This document shows, piece after piece, positions 7,783 through 15,970 of a DNA stretch of 64,000 nt. The notes under the pieces were generated by a model. The model was not told where the DNA came from and did no database searches. It was given only the letters and a program-made list of their open reading frames with translations. The position numbers were made by a program, and so were the translations under genes. This stretch comes from Streptomyces longhuiensis. GTDB taxonomy: Bacteria; Actinomycetota; Actinomycetes; Streptomycetales; Streptomycetaceae. Numbering within the stretch: the first letter of the stretch is position 1; the number at the start of each line of letters is the position of its first letter. The stretch covers positions 3,297,501-3,361,500 of the forward strand of contig NZ_CP085173.1 in NCBI RefSeq assembly GCF_020616555.1, in the 5' to 3' direction.

Positions 7783-8526
7783 CTACAGGCCGGACTCGGA
7801 CGTGCGCACCAGGATCCGGTGGCAGTTCTCGCAGCGCACCACGGAGTCGGGCGCCGCGGCCCGCACCTCGTTCAGCTCGGTGATGTTCAGCTCCAGCTGG
7901 CAGCCCTCGCAGCGGCGCTGGTAGAGGCGGGCCGCACCGACGCCGCCCTCCTTGACGCGCAGCTTGTCGTAGAGCTTCAGCAGGTCCTCGGGGACGGAAC
8001 CGGCGACGATCCCGCGCTCCTTCGTGGCCGTGGCGGTCTCGCCGTCGAGCTCCTCGAAGGAGGCGTCGCGGCGGGCCGTCGCGTCGTCGATCTTGCCCTG
8101 GACGGAGGCGACCCGCCCGGTGAGCTCCTCGAAGCGCTCCTGCGCGGACTCGCGGCGCTCCATGACCTCGAGGACGACGTCCTCCAGGTCGCCCTGGCGC
8201 TTGGCGAGCGAGGCGATCTCGCGCTGGAGGTTCTCCAGGTCCTTGGGGGACGTGACGGCGCCGGAGTCCAGGCGCTGCTGGTCACGGGCGGCGCGCTGGC
8301 GGACCTGGTCGACGTCCTGCTCGGCCTTGGTCTGCTCGCGGGCGCAGTCACTCTCCTCGGTCTGCGCGGCGACGTGCAGGTCGCGCAGCTGCGTGAGGTC
8401 CTTGTTCAGCGACTCGATCTCGGCGTGCTCGGGCAGCGACTTGCGCTTGTGCGCGAGCTGCGACAGTCGTACGTCCAGGGCCTGGACGTCGAGAAGTCGG
8501 ATCTGGTCGGCGGGCGCGGCGTTCAG
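7783..8526 (-). CDS. C4-type zinc-ribbon coiled-coil protein (CdsZ-like)
   Basis: A 247-residue protein: a long antiparallel coiled coil (about residues 15-170) followed by a zinc ribbon with Cys206, Cys209, Cys232 and Cys235 (CEGC and CENC). The family is placed with DUF164-type RNA- or peptide-binding proteins of unproven function. No ATG, GTG or TTG exists near the conserved N terminus LNAAPADQIRLLDVQ. The frame appears to start at CTG (8524-8526), which overlaps the Nif3 stop as CTGA and has GGAG seven bases upstream. That makes a rare CTG start with translational coupling the best reading. Confidence 0.85.
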   Translation of the reverse strand: MNAAPADQIRLLDVQALDVRLSQLAHKRKSLPEHAEIESLNKDLTQLRDLHVAAQTEESDCAREQTKAEQDVDQVRQRAARDQQRLDSGAVTSPKDLENLQREIASLAKRQGDLEDVVLEVMERRESAQERFEELTGRVASVQGKIDDATARRDASFEELDGETATATKERGIVAGSVPEDLLKLYDKLRVKEGGVGAARLYQRRCEGCQLELNITELNEVRAAAPDSVVRCENCHRILVRTSESGL

Positions 8527-9380
8527 TTGGGGGCTCCAGTTGGGATCGGTGTGGCGTTGGACGCCGCGTGGGCGGTCCAGGGGTCGGTGACCGTCTTCGA
8601 GACGTGGACGCGAAGTCCCCATCCCTTGCGGTCGGAGATCTCGTCGAGCTGGGCTGCGGCCAGCTCGCACCAGGGCTGCTCGGTGGCCCAGTGGGCGGCG
8701 TCGAGCAGCGCCAGCGGGCTCTGTTCGCGGGCCTCCGAGGCCGGGTGGTGGCGCAGGTCCGCGGTGAGGAAGGCGTCGACGCCCGCGGCGCGTACGTCGG
8801 CGAAGAGGCTGTCGCCTGAGCCGCCGCTGACGGCGATCGTGCGGATCGTCGCGTCGAGGTCGCCGGAGACGCGGATGCCCTGCGCGGTGGCGGGCAGCCG
8901 GTCGGCCGCGAGGCCGACCAGTTCGCGCAGGGTGAGGGGGTGTTCGAGTTCGCAGATCCGGCCGAGTCCGCGGCGGCCCGCGGGGTCGGTCGGGTCCGGC
9001 ACGAGGGGGCCGGTGACGCGGAGGTCGAGGGCCCCCGCGAGTGCGTCGGAGACGCCCGGGTCGGCGCGGTCGGCATTGGTGTGCGCGACGTGCAGCGCGA
9101 CGTCGTTCTTGATCAGGGTGTGGACGACGCGGCCCTTGAAGGTGGTGGCGGCGACGGTCGTCGTGCCGCGCAGATAGAGCGGGTGGTGCGTGACCAGGAG
9201 GTCCGCGCCCAGCTTCACCGCCTCGTCGACGGTCTCCTGGACGGGGTCCACGGCGAACAGGACCCGGGAGACCTCGGCGTCGGGGTCGCCGGCGACCGTG
9301 CCGACCGCGTCCCACGACTCGGCCCGCTCGGGGGGCCACAGCTTCTCGAGCGCGGCGATGACTTCAGACAGACGGGGCAC
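8523..9380 (-). CDS. Nif3-like dinuclear metal center protein
   Basis: A 285-residue Nif3/GTP cyclohydrolase I type 2-like protein. Metal ligands are visible in LVTHHPLYLRG (about 63-73), HTNADRAD (about 99-106) and the late DLRHHPASEA stretch. Family members bind two metal ions in a toroidal hexamer; proposed roles include hydrolase or metal-chaperone activity, none firmly established. GTG start at 9380. Its stop overlaps the CTG start of the zinc-ribbon gene, the first link in the Nif3, zinc ribbon, RNase H/phosphatase operon, an arrangement widespread in actinobacteria. Confidence 0.9.
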   Translation of the reverse strand: MPRLSEVIAALEKLWPPERAESWDAVGTVAGDPDAEVSRVLFAVDPVQETVDEAVKLGADLLVTHHPLYLRGTTTVAATTFKGRVVHTLIKNDVALHVAHTNADRADPGVSDALAGALDLRVTGPLVPDPTDPAGRRGLGRICELEHPLTLRELVGLAADRLPATAQGIRVSGDLDATIRTIAVSGGSGDSLFADVRAAGVDAFLTADLRHHPASEAREQSPLALLDAAHWATEQPWCELAAAQLDEISDRKGWGLRVHVSKTVTDPWTAHAASNATPIPTGAPN

Positions 9381-9485
9381 GGTGAAAGGCTACCTTCCCT
9401 CCATGCCCCGTCGGCCCTGGCTCACATACGGCCGCGGCCGGGGGCGGTACGGGCTCACGTACCGCTACCGGCCACCGACAGTCGG

Positions 9486-10547
9486 CTACTTGACGAGGTA
9501 GCCGTGCAGGTCGTCGAGGACCAGGTTCGCGGCCGTGACGCCGAGTCCCAGGTACCAGGTCTCGTCCGGGACGTCCTTGGCCTGTCCGTTCTTCACCGCG
9601 CCGAGCTTCTTCCACAGCGGGTTGCCCTCGGCGGTGGCGCGGTCGGTCTTCTTCGCGTCCCCGTAGACACCGGTGAAGATCCAGTCGGCGTCGGCCTGGT
9701 CGATCTTCTCCGGGCTGACCTCCGTGGCGAGGTCCACGACCTGCTGGTTCTTGGGGCGCGGGATGCCGGCGTCGTCGAGGATCGTGCCGATGAAGGACGC
9801 CTTCGCGTAGAGGCGGATCATGCCGGGCATGTAGCGCAGCATCGTGACGGTGGGCTTCTTCTCGCCGATGTCGTCGCCGAGCTTCTTCGCCTTCTTCTCG
9901 TACGCGGCGAGGTTCGCCTTGGCCTCGGCGGTCTTGTCGAGGGCGGACGCGTTGAGGAGGTAGTTCTCCTTCCACGTGAAGCCGGGGCGGATGGAGAAGA
10001 CGGTCGGGGCGATCTTGGAGAGCTGCGGGTAGAGCTTGGCGGCGCGCAGCTCGCTGCCGAGGATCAGGTCGGGGTGGAGATTGGCGATCGCCTCGAGGTT
10101 GAGGGAGTTGATCGTGCCGACGTTCTTGGGGGTGCCCGCCGTCTTCTTCAGGTAGGACGGGACGCCGTCGTCGCCCTCGGTGGGGGCGTAGCCGACGGGC
10201 TTGACGCCGAGGGACGCGACGTTGTCGAGCTCGCCGACGTCGAGGACGACGACCCGCTTGGGCTGCGCCTTCATCTCGGTCTTGCCCATGGCGTGCTCGA
10301 TGGTGCGCGGGAACTGGCCGGCCTTGGCGGTCGTGCCCATCTTGGCGGTCTGCGAGGCCGCCTTGGCGAAGTCCTCTCCGCCCTGGGCGACGGCCTTGGA
10401 GCCGCTGCCGTTGTCGGACTTGCCGGAGCCGGCGGACGCGCCGGAGTCCGAGTCGCCCGACCCGCAGGCCGCGAGCGACAGCGCGGCGGCCACGGCGAGG
10501 GCTACGGCGGCGGTGCCGCGGGTGCGAGGACTTGTTCGCAGGGCCAT
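9486..10547 (-). CDS. iron-siderophore ABC transporter substrate-binding lipoprotein
   Basis: A 353-residue periplasmic-binding lipoprotein of the FepB/FhuD class. The signal peptide ends in a lipobox with Cys28 (ALSLAACGSG), followed by a Ser/Gly linker. The binding domain has RVVVLDVGELDNVASLGVKPVGYAPTEG-like features (quoted in part) and LEAIANLHPDLILG. It should capture a ferric siderophore outside the membrane. Start ATG at 10547 leaves a classical signal peptide. An iron box lies about 47 bases upstream, so DmdR/DtxR-type iron repression is expected. No permease or ATPase gene is adjacent, so it must work with components encoded elsewhere. Confidence 0.9.
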   Translation of the reverse strand: MALRTSPRTRGTAAVALAVAAALSLAACGSGDSDSGASAGSGKSDNGSGSKAVAQGGEDFAKAASQTAKMGTTAKAGQFPRTIEHAMGKTEMKAQPKRVVVLDVGELDNVASLGVKPVGYAPTEGDDGVPSYLKKTAGTPKNVGTINSLNLEAIANLHPDLILGSELRAAKLYPQLSKIAPTVFSIRPGFTWKENYLLNASALDKTAEAKANLAAYEKKAKKLGDDIGEKKPTVTMLRYMPGMIRLYAKASFIGTILDDAGIPRPKNQQVVDLATEVSPEKIDQADADWIFTGVYGDAKKTDRATAEGNPLWKKLGAVKNGQAKDVPDETWYLGLGVTAANLVLDDLHGYLVK

Positions 10548-10593
10548 GGGTGTTCCAGCTCCGAACTTCGTGGCGTCAGGCCGCCTCAAATAT

Positions 10594-10610
10594 GGTTAGG
10601 CAAACCTAAC
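10594..10610 (-). promoter_or_regulatory. iron box (DmdR/DtxR-type operator)
   Basis: GGTTAGGCAAACCTAAC closely matches the actinobacterial iron-box dyad (TTAGGTTAGGCTAACCTAA type) bound by DmdR1/DtxR with ferrous iron. It sits just upstream of the siderophore-binding lipoprotein start, the expected position for iron-dependent repression. Confidence 0.9.
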
Positions 10611-10765
10611 ATCAGGCACTTCCGGACGTGCCAGCACATCCGACCCACCCCTTTCAGGCAGATACGGACATGGCCACCCTTTGGTGTGAAGCCTGAGCCG
10701 CGCGTGCCACGGCAGCGCGTGCGAAAACTAGCTTCGGCTCGGACGAACCGGAGGTGAGTGATCCC

Positions 10766-12478
10766 ATGACGGCCTTGGCGATCGAGCCCACGACGGAGCT
10801 GGAGAGCGGACCGGGCCCGGCGCGCGGACCGGCCCCGGACAGAGGAAACGATCCGGAGAACGGACAGGACCCGGACCCGGAGCCGGGCGGGGTCCCGGAC
10901 CGGGAGGACGGACGGGCACGGCAGAACGAGCGCGCCGCCGAGTACGGACGGGCACCGGAGAACGGGCGCGCCGCCGAGAACGGACGGGCACCGGAGAACG
11001 AACGCGCCGCCGAGAACGGGCGGGGACCGGAGAACGGGCGGGGACCGGAGAACGGGCGGGCGCCGGAGAGTCGGACCGCCACGGAGTACGGGCAAGCACG
11101 GGACACCGGATCCCGGCCGGACGGCGCCCCAGGACCGGTGAGCCTTCAAGCCCCGGACGGCACCCCAGGACCGGAGTACGCGCGAGCCCCGGACGGCACC
11201 CCGGAACCGGAGTACGCGCAAGCCCCGGACACCGGCCCCGCCCCGGCGAGCGCGCAGCCCTCCGGCCCCGGCCAGGCCCAGGCGAGCCCGCAACCCCCTG
11301 CCCCTCGTCCAGACCCGGCGAGCCCGCAGACCCCCGGCTCGGCCCCGGCGAGCGCCCCCGAGCCCGCTCCCCCCATCCCTCGCCCCGACTGTGTCATCAC
11401 CGCCGACGGGGCCTACGCCGCACGGCTCGCGTCCGACGGCACGTCCTGGTTTCCGGAGCGGTGGACCCTGGACGGGCCCGAGCCGTACGCGGTCCCGTTG
11501 CCGGGGAACCAGCCGGAGGAGCCCGGGACCGAGGTCGCCCCGATGGGCGACGGGCGCGTCCTCATCCGGCGCGTGGTGGACGGCCGCCACTCCTTCTCGC
11601 TGCTGTATCCGACGGGCCCGCGCACGGGCGAGGTGCCCCTCGGGGCGGTGAGCGGCGGGGAGTTGACGATGCTGCCGCCGGCGCCGGGCGGCAGATGCGC
11701 GTACGCCATCGCCGTGGGCGAGCGGTCGACGGGCGTGTGGATGGTGGCGGGCGGGGCGTTCGGTCCCGAGTTCCTGGCCGAGGTCCCGGGACGCTGTTCG
11801 GGCGGGGTGTGGCTGGACCGCGCGGGCCGGATGCTGGCGCTCGACCGGTCCCTCGACGGGGGTCCCGTCAAGACCGTCGCGGTGGACCTGGGGCGGGGCG
11901 GCGAGGTCACGCCGCTGCTCCAGATCGCGGAGTCCAGCGCGGACCGGCTGGTGCTCGCCGATCCGGACAGCGGGCTGCTCCTGATCCGCTCGGACGCGCC
12001 GTCGCCCGGACATGACCGTCTGGGCTGGGGTGTGTTGGGCTCGACGCTGCCGGTGCGCTTCCCCGAGTGCCTGCGCCTGGCCGACTGCGCGGTGACGCCG
12101 TTCGCGATCCAGCCGGGCCAGACGCTGATGCCGGAGAGCTGTGCGGTGGCGCTGCGGATCGACGGCGCCGCGGGCACCTGGCTGGGCCTGTGGCGGCCCG
12201 CCGAGCGCCAGATGCATCAGCTCCCCGCCCCGCAGGGCTGGCTGGCGGGCGCGGGCCTGTGGACACGCGACGGTGAGCTGCAACTCCCGTACGCCACCGA
12301 GTCGGTGCCCTGTGGGATCGCACGCACGTCGGTGCCGGAACCCGTCGAGGAACCGGCCCCGCGGACCGTGCCCGAGCCGCCCTCGGCGGCCCGTCCCGTC
12401 CCGCTCCAGCAGGCTCCTCTCGCCGGTCTCATGCGACGCGCGGCAACCGCCGGGACACGGGCGGCACCCGCCGGTTAG
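10766..12478 (+). CDS. repeat-rich hypothetical protein with beta-propeller-like C-terminal region
   Basis: A 570-residue protein I do not recognise. Residues 1-200 are low-complexity and Pro/Glu/Gly-rich, made of repeats such as APENGRAAENGR and 12-residue APDGTPGPEYAR units. Residues 205-540 contain recurring strand motifs (DGTSWFPERWTL, DGRVLIRRVVDGRHSF, GVWLDRAGRMLALDRS, DSGLLLIRSDAP) that look like WD- or Kelch-like propeller blades. The ATG at 10766 is well spaced from GGAGG at 10750; the GTG at 10754 overlaps that site. No signal peptide or membrane segment is evident. Perhaps a scaffold or regulatory propeller; no function is claimed. Confidence 0.7.
   Translation: MTALAIEPTTELESGPGPARGPAPDRGNDPENGQDPDPEPGGVPDREDGRARQNERAAEYGRAPENGRAAENGRAPENERAAENGRGPENGRGPENGRAPESRTATEYGQARDTGSRPDGAPGPVSLQAPDGTPGPEYARAPDGTPEPEYAQAPDTGPAPASAQPSGPGQAQASPQPPAPRPDPASPQTPGSAPASAPEPAPPIPRPDCVITADGAYAARLASDGTSWFPERWTLDGPEPYAVPLPGNQPEEPGTEVAPMGDGRVLIRRVVDGRHSFSLLYPTGPRTGEVPLGAVSGGELTMLPPAPGGRCAYAIAVGERSTGVWMVAGGAFGPEFLAEVPGRCSGGVWLDRAGRMLALDRSLDGGPVKTVAVDLGRGGEVTPLLQIAESSADRLVLADPDSGLLLIRSDAPSPGHDRLGWGVLGSTLPVRFPECLRLADCAVTPFAIQPGQTLMPESCAVALRIDGAAGTWLGLWRPAERQMHQLPAPQGWLAGAGLWTRDGELQLPYATESVPCGIARTSVPEPVEEPAPRTVPEPPSAARPVPLQQAPLAGLMRRAATAGTRAAPAG
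10917..11235 (+). repeat. in-frame coding repeats of the propeller-like protein
   Basis: Two repeat families lie head to tail. From about 10930 to 11080 the block CCGGAGAACGGGCG recurs in slightly diverged copies. From 11150 a 36-bp unit is present twice (11150-11185 and 11186-11221) with a partial third copy. All copies keep frame, so the number of units could vary between strains without breaking the gene. Confidence 0.85.
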
Positions 12479-12523
12479 ACTCGCCCGGCTGTTTGAAGGA
12501 TCTTGTTACGGGGTGAGTTTTCT

Positions 12524-12682
12524 ATGGCCGAGACGATGAACGCGGACATGACCACGGCGGAGTCCAGGGAGGCGGCGGACCGGTCCGCCGGTCCCGGGCG
12601 GCACCGTGGTGGTGTGTCCTCGCGCGACGAGAACGCGGCGCCGCACGGCCGGCACCGCAGGGACCAGTCCGAACAGGGCTGA
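12524..12682 (+). CDS. small hydrophilic protein, 52 residues
   Basis: An ATG frame encodes 52 residues beginning MAETMNADMTTAESREAAD and ending with a His/Arg-rich RGGVSSRDENAAPHGRHRR-type tail. Composition is strongly hydrophilic with no membrane segment. Upstream GGGGTGAG could serve as a weak ribosome site. It is followed 5 bases later by a perfect hairpin terminator, which supports a real transcript ending here. I recognise no domain. Confidence 0.55.
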   Translation: MAETMNADMTTAESREAADRSAGPGRHRGGVSSRDENAAPHGRHRRDQSEQG

Positions 12683-12686
12683 CCGG

Positions 12687-12734
12687 CATGACGGAGGGGC
12701 CCGGAACCATGCGGTTCCGGGCCCCTCCGTCATG
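12687..12734. terminator. strong bidirectional hairpin terminator
   Basis: A perfect inverted repeat with 22-bp arms (12687-12708 and 12713-12734) and a four-base loop ATGC. It lies between the 52-residue ORF and the convergent SDR gene (stop at 12738), so it can end transcription from both sides. The stem is GC-rich without a T-run, as is usual in Streptomyces. Confidence 0.9.
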
Positions 12735-12737
12735 GGG

Positions 12738-13688
12738 TCAGGCGTGTTTGAGGCCGAGCACCTCGGCCGCGGCGAACGTCTCGTTCGGCGGCCGGTCCGC
12801 GTAGTGCGGGGTGAGCAGCGCGTCCAGCTCCTCGTAGCTGAACGCGTCCTTCGCGGTGTCGAACTTGGCGGAGACCTTGGGGCGTTCGACGACGGCGACC
12901 ATGCCGCCGTGCACGACGAGCAACTGGCCGTTGACGTTCCCGGCGGCCGGGGACGCGAGGTAGCCGACGAGCGGGGCGACGTGTCCGGGGGCCAGCGGGT
13001 CGAGCTCGCCGGCGCCGGGCTCCGCGAAGCCCGCGAAGACGTCCTCGGTCATCCGGGTGCGGGCTCGCGGGCAGATGACGTTGGACGTGACGCCGTACTT
13101 GCCGAGGGCGAGGGCGGTGGAGGTCGTCAGGCCGACGATGCCGCCCTTCGCCGCCGCGTAGTTGGGCTGTCCGGCCGAGCCGGCGAGGAACGCCTCGGAC
13201 GAGGTGTTGACAATGCGGCCGTAGACCGGTGCGCCCGCCGCCTTGGAGCGTGCGCGCCAGTGGACGGACGCGAAGTGGGTCGTGTTGAAGTGGCCCTTGA
13301 GGTGGACGCGGATGACCGTGTCCCACTCGTCCTCGCTCATCGAGAAGATCATGCGGTCGCGCAGGATGCCCGCGTTGTTGACGAGGACGTCGAGTTTTCC
13401 GTACGTGTCGACGGCCAACTGGACGAGTCCGCGGGCCTGTTCGTGGTCGGCGACGTCGCCGAGGTGGGCGACGGCCTGCCCGCCCGCGGCCCGGATCTCG
13501 GCGGCGACCTCCTCGGCCGGGGTGGCGTCGGCGCCGCCGGAGCCGTCGCGGCCCGGCTGTCCGAAGTCGTTGACGACGACGCTCGCGCCGAGCCGGGCGA
13601 GTTCGAGCGCCTCCGCCCGGCCGAGGCCGCGGCCCGCGCCGGTGACGATCGCGGACAGGCCCTGAAGCGGCAGTGACTCTGAAGCCAT
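12738..13688 (-). CDS. SDR family oxidoreductase (3-hydroxyacyl-CoA dehydrogenase-like)
   Basis: A 316-residue classical short-chain dehydrogenase. The Rossmann motif TGAGRGLGR is at 16-24, NNAG at 104-107, catalytic Tyr177 and Lys181 in NYAAAKGG, and the substrate serine near 163-164. The C-terminal extension PKVSAKFDTAKDAFSYEELD resembles the dehydrogenase half of peroxisomal multifunctional enzyme type 2 (17-beta-HSD4), which oxidises (3R)-hydroxyacyl-CoA. Last gene of a minus-strand operon after a MaoC hydratase and an alcohol dehydrogenase, an order that fits the two middle steps of beta-oxidation. Likely controlled from the KstR-type site at 15789. Confidence 0.88.
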   Translation of the reverse strand: MASESLPLQGLSAIVTGAGRGLGRAEALELARLGASVVVNDFGQPGRDGSGGADATPAEEVAAEIRAAGGQAVAHLGDVADHEQARGLVQLAVDTYGKLDVLVNNAGILRDRMIFSMSEDEWDTVIRVHLKGHFNTTHFASVHWRARSKAAGAPVYGRIVNTSSEAFLAGSAGQPNYAAAKGGIVGLTTSTALALGKYGVTSNVICPRARTRMTEDVFAGFAEPGAGELDPLAPGHVAPLVGYLASPAAGNVNGQLLVVHGGMVAVVERPKVSAKFDTAKDAFSYEELDALLTPHYADRPPNETFAAAEVLGLKHA

Positions 13689-13707
13689 CGGGGATCGGGG
13701 TCCTCTC

Positions 13708-14784
13708 TCAGATTTCGATGCAGGTGCGCAGCGCGGTGCCCGACCGCATCTGGTCGAGGGCTTCGTTGATCTCCGCGAGCGGCACGCGGTGCGTGATGAG
13801 GCTCTCCAGGTCGATGCGGCCGGCCCGCCACAGGGCGATGGCCCGCTCGTAGGACGTCAGGACGTCGCCGCCGCCGTACATGGACGGCAGGATCTTCTTC
13901 TCGTCGAAGAACAGCTCGAACATGTTGAGCTGGAGGAAGTCGTCGAGGGCGCCCGCGCCGACGATGCACAGGGTGCCGCCGCGCCGCGTCGTCTCGTAGG
14001 CGGTGCGCGCCGTGACGGACTTGCCGACGACCTCGAAGACGTAGTCGAAGCCCTCGCCCGCGGTGATGCGCTGCTTGGCGTCGCCGAGGGCGTCGGGTGC
14101 GACGGCCTCGGTGGCGCCGAACCTGAGGGCGGCCTCGCGGCGTGAGGCGACGGGGTCGACGGCGACGATCTGCGCGGCGCCCTTGAGCCGGGCGCCCTGG
14201 ATCGCGGAGATGCCGACGCCGCCGCAGCCGATGACGGCGACGGACGAACCGGCCGCCACGTCCGCGGTGTTGATGGCGGCGCCGAGCCCGGTGGTGACGC
14301 CGCAGCCGATGAGGGCCGCGATGTCGAAGGGCACGTCGTCGGGGATGGGCACGGCGCAGCCCGCGTCGACGACGACCTCCTCGGTGAAGGTTCCGGTGCC
14401 GGCGAAGCCGAAGACGTCACCGCCGGGGCGCTTGAAGTTGGGGGTGCCGGCGTTCATGAACCCGGCGAGGCACAGCTGGGTCTGGCCGCGCTTGCACGCC
14501 GGACAGGTACCGCAGGCCGGGAGCCAGCAGACGAGGACGCGGTCGCCGGGCTTGACGTTCGTGACGCCGTCGCCGACGTCGAGGATCTCGCCCGCGCCCT
14601 CGTGGCCGGGGATGAAGGGGGCGGGCTGCGGCAGCACGCCGTTCATCGCGGACACGTCGGAGTGGCAGAGGCCGGTGGCCCTGACCCGGATCTTCACCTT
14701 GCCGGGGCCGAAGCCCACCGCCTCGACGTCGTCGAGTACCTCGAGTTTGTCCTGGCCTATCTCGTGCAGTACGGCTGCGCGCAT
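13708..14784 (-). CDS. zinc-dependent alcohol dehydrogenase (MDR family)
   Basis: A 358-residue medium-chain dehydrogenase. Catalytic zinc ligands are Cys40 and His61-Glu62 (GLCHSDV, PGHEGAGE); the structural zinc site is Cys91, Cys94, Cys97 and Cys105 (CGTCPACKRGQTQLC). The nucleotide motif GCGGVG lies near 190. It resembles class III-type ADHs that oxidise primary alcohols to aldehydes with NAD. In context, between MaoC and SDR genes, it may oxidise a terminal alcohol on a lipid side chain. Starts at ATG, 19 bases before the SDR start and 36 after the MaoC stop. Confidence 0.9.
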   Translation of the reverse strand: MRAAVLHEIGQDKLEVLDDVEAVGFGPGKVKIRVRATGLCHSDVSAMNGVLPQPAPFIPGHEGAGEILDVGDGVTNVKPGDRVLVCWLPACGTCPACKRGQTQLCLAGFMNAGTPNFKRPGGDVFGFAGTGTFTEEVVVDAGCAVPIPDDVPFDIAALIGCGVTTGLGAAINTADVAAGSSVAVIGCGGVGISAIQGARLKGAAQIVAVDPVASRREAALRFGATEAVAPDALGDAKQRITAGEGFDYVFEVVGKSVTARTAYETTRRGGTLCIVGAGALDDFLQLNMFELFFDEKKILPSMYGGGDVLTSYERAIALWRAGRIDLESLITHRVPLAEINEALDQMRSGTALRTCIEI

Positions 14785-14820
14785 GACGTGCGGCTCCTCT
14801 CCCGAAGGGTCCCGATGGGG

Positions 14821-15675
14821 TCAGGCGTGTTCGACGATGGTGTCGGCGAGTACGGGTGCCTCGTCCCGCTCGACGGCGGTGACGGTGACCTGGATCCGGC
14901 CCTCGGAGCGCCACATCCGGATCCGCAGCGTCTCGCCCGGGAAGACGACTCCGGTGAACCGCGTCGCGTAGGACCGCACGCGGGACACGTCGCCGTCGAG
15001 CAGCGTGTCGACGACGGCCTTGAGCGTCATGCCGTACGAGCACAGGCCGTGCAGGATGGGCCTGTCGAAGCCGGCGAGCTTGGCGAACTCCGGGTCGGCG
15101 TGCAGGGGGTTCCAGTCGCCGGAGAGCCGGTACAGGAGTGCCTGGTCCTCGCGGACGGGGCGGTCGACGGTGCGGTCGGGTTCGCCGGTGGGCGCTTCGA
15201 GGCGGGTGGTGGGTCCGCGGTCGCCGCCGAAGCCGCCCTCGCCGCGGACGAAGATCTGCGCGTCGCTGGTCCACAGGGGGCCGTCCGCGTCGGCGACCTC
15301 GGTGCGCAGGACGAGGATGGCGGCCTTGCCCTTGTCGTAGACGGCGGCGACGCGTGAGGTGGACGTCGCGCTGCCCTTGACGGGGATGGGCCGGTGCAGT
15401 TCGACGGTCTGCCCGCCGTGCAGGACATGGGCGAGGTTGACGTCGATGCCGGGGGCGGAGAGGCCGCCGACGACGCCCATTCCGGCGCCGGCGACGGTGG
15501 CGAAGCTGGGCAGGACGTGCAGCCGGGACTCGAGGGTGTAGCGCAGCTCGTCGGGGTCGGTGGCGGGGGTGCCCGCGCCGAGGCCGAGGTGGTAGAGCTG
15601 GATGTCCTTGTGGTCCCAGGTGATCTCGGCGGACCGGGGTTCGGCGGCTACGGCCTTGGCGGCGTCGATCGGCAT
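14821..15675 (-). CDS. MaoC family (R)-specific enoyl-CoA hydratase
   Basis: A 284-residue double hot-dog hydratase. The hydratase-2 motif YRLSGDWNPLHADPEFA is at 182-198, with catalytic Asp187 and His192; the N-terminal half is a degenerate hot dog. The form matches the hydratase domain of multifunctional enzyme 2 and mycobacterial MaoC/ChsH-type enzymes, which hydrate 2-enoyl-CoA to (3R)-hydroxyacyl-CoA. It is first in the operon with ADH and the MFE2-like SDR, so the two enzymes probably act in sequence. A KstR-type operator lies 114 bases upstream. Confidence 0.9.
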   Translation of the reverse strand: MPIDAAKAVAAEPRSAEITWDHKDIQLYHLGLGAGTPATDPDELRYTLESRLHVLPSFATVAGAGMGVVGGLSAPGIDVNLAHVLHGGQTVELHRPIPVKGSATSTSRVAAVYDKGKAAILVLRTEVADADGPLWTSDAQIFVRGEGGFGGDRGPTTRLEAPTGEPDRTVDRPVREDQALLYRLSGDWNPLHADPEFAKLAGFDRPILHGLCSYGMTLKAVVDTLLDGDVSRVRSYATRFTGVVFPGETLRIRMWRSEGRIQVTVTAVERDEAPVLADTIVEHA

Positions 15676-15788
15676 CAGACAGAGACTCCTTGTGCGGGAA
15701 AGACCTCGGTGCGGCCGTCCGCACCGTCGGTCGCACCGAGGTCGTTGCTGGGCCGGAGGAACTCTGGTGGAACGCCACGCGCCCGTTC

Positions 15789-15802
15789 TAGAACGCGTTC
15801 CA
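15789..15802. promoter_or_regulatory. KstR-type operator upstream of maoC-ADH-SDR
   Basis: TAGAACGCGTTCCA fits the established KstR consensus TnnAACnnGTTnnA at every fixed position. It overlaps a second perfect palindrome, CGTTCTAGAACG (15785-15796). It lies in the gap between the MaoC operon and the divergent ABC gene. A KstR homologue is encoded at 47011. Confidence 0.75.
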
Positions 15803-15903
15803 GTCCGGCGATCCCATGTATAGCCAAGACCACGGCAGTTGGGAAGAGTCCTGACGCCATGTCAGATCCGGTGCGCTCGCGGCCGCGGCGGGCGCCGTGA
15901 CAT

Positions 15904-15926
15904 TTGTACTGCCCGGCTCCGTACAA
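15904..15926. promoter_or_regulatory. inverted repeat upstream of the ABC exporter operon
   Basis: Half-sites TTGTAC and GTACAA are separated by 11 bases, ending about 45 bases before the ABC ATPase ATG. The spacing suits a dimeric repressor or LuxR-type response regulator; the cotranscribed response regulator at 18953 is an obvious candidate. Confidence 0.4.
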
Positions 15927-15970
15927 CCGGCATCTGCCGCGCCCGGCTCCCGGCCCGTAGCGTCCCTGGC

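Noticed and set aside
9403..9501. 32-residue Arg/Tyr-rich frame between Nif3 and the siderophore-binding gene
   Set aside because: No ribosome site and it overlaps the end of the lipoprotein gene; too weak to call.
10917..11080. CRISPR-like repeated units
   Set aside because: Repeats are contiguous, in frame and diverged with no unique spacers; they are coding repeats.
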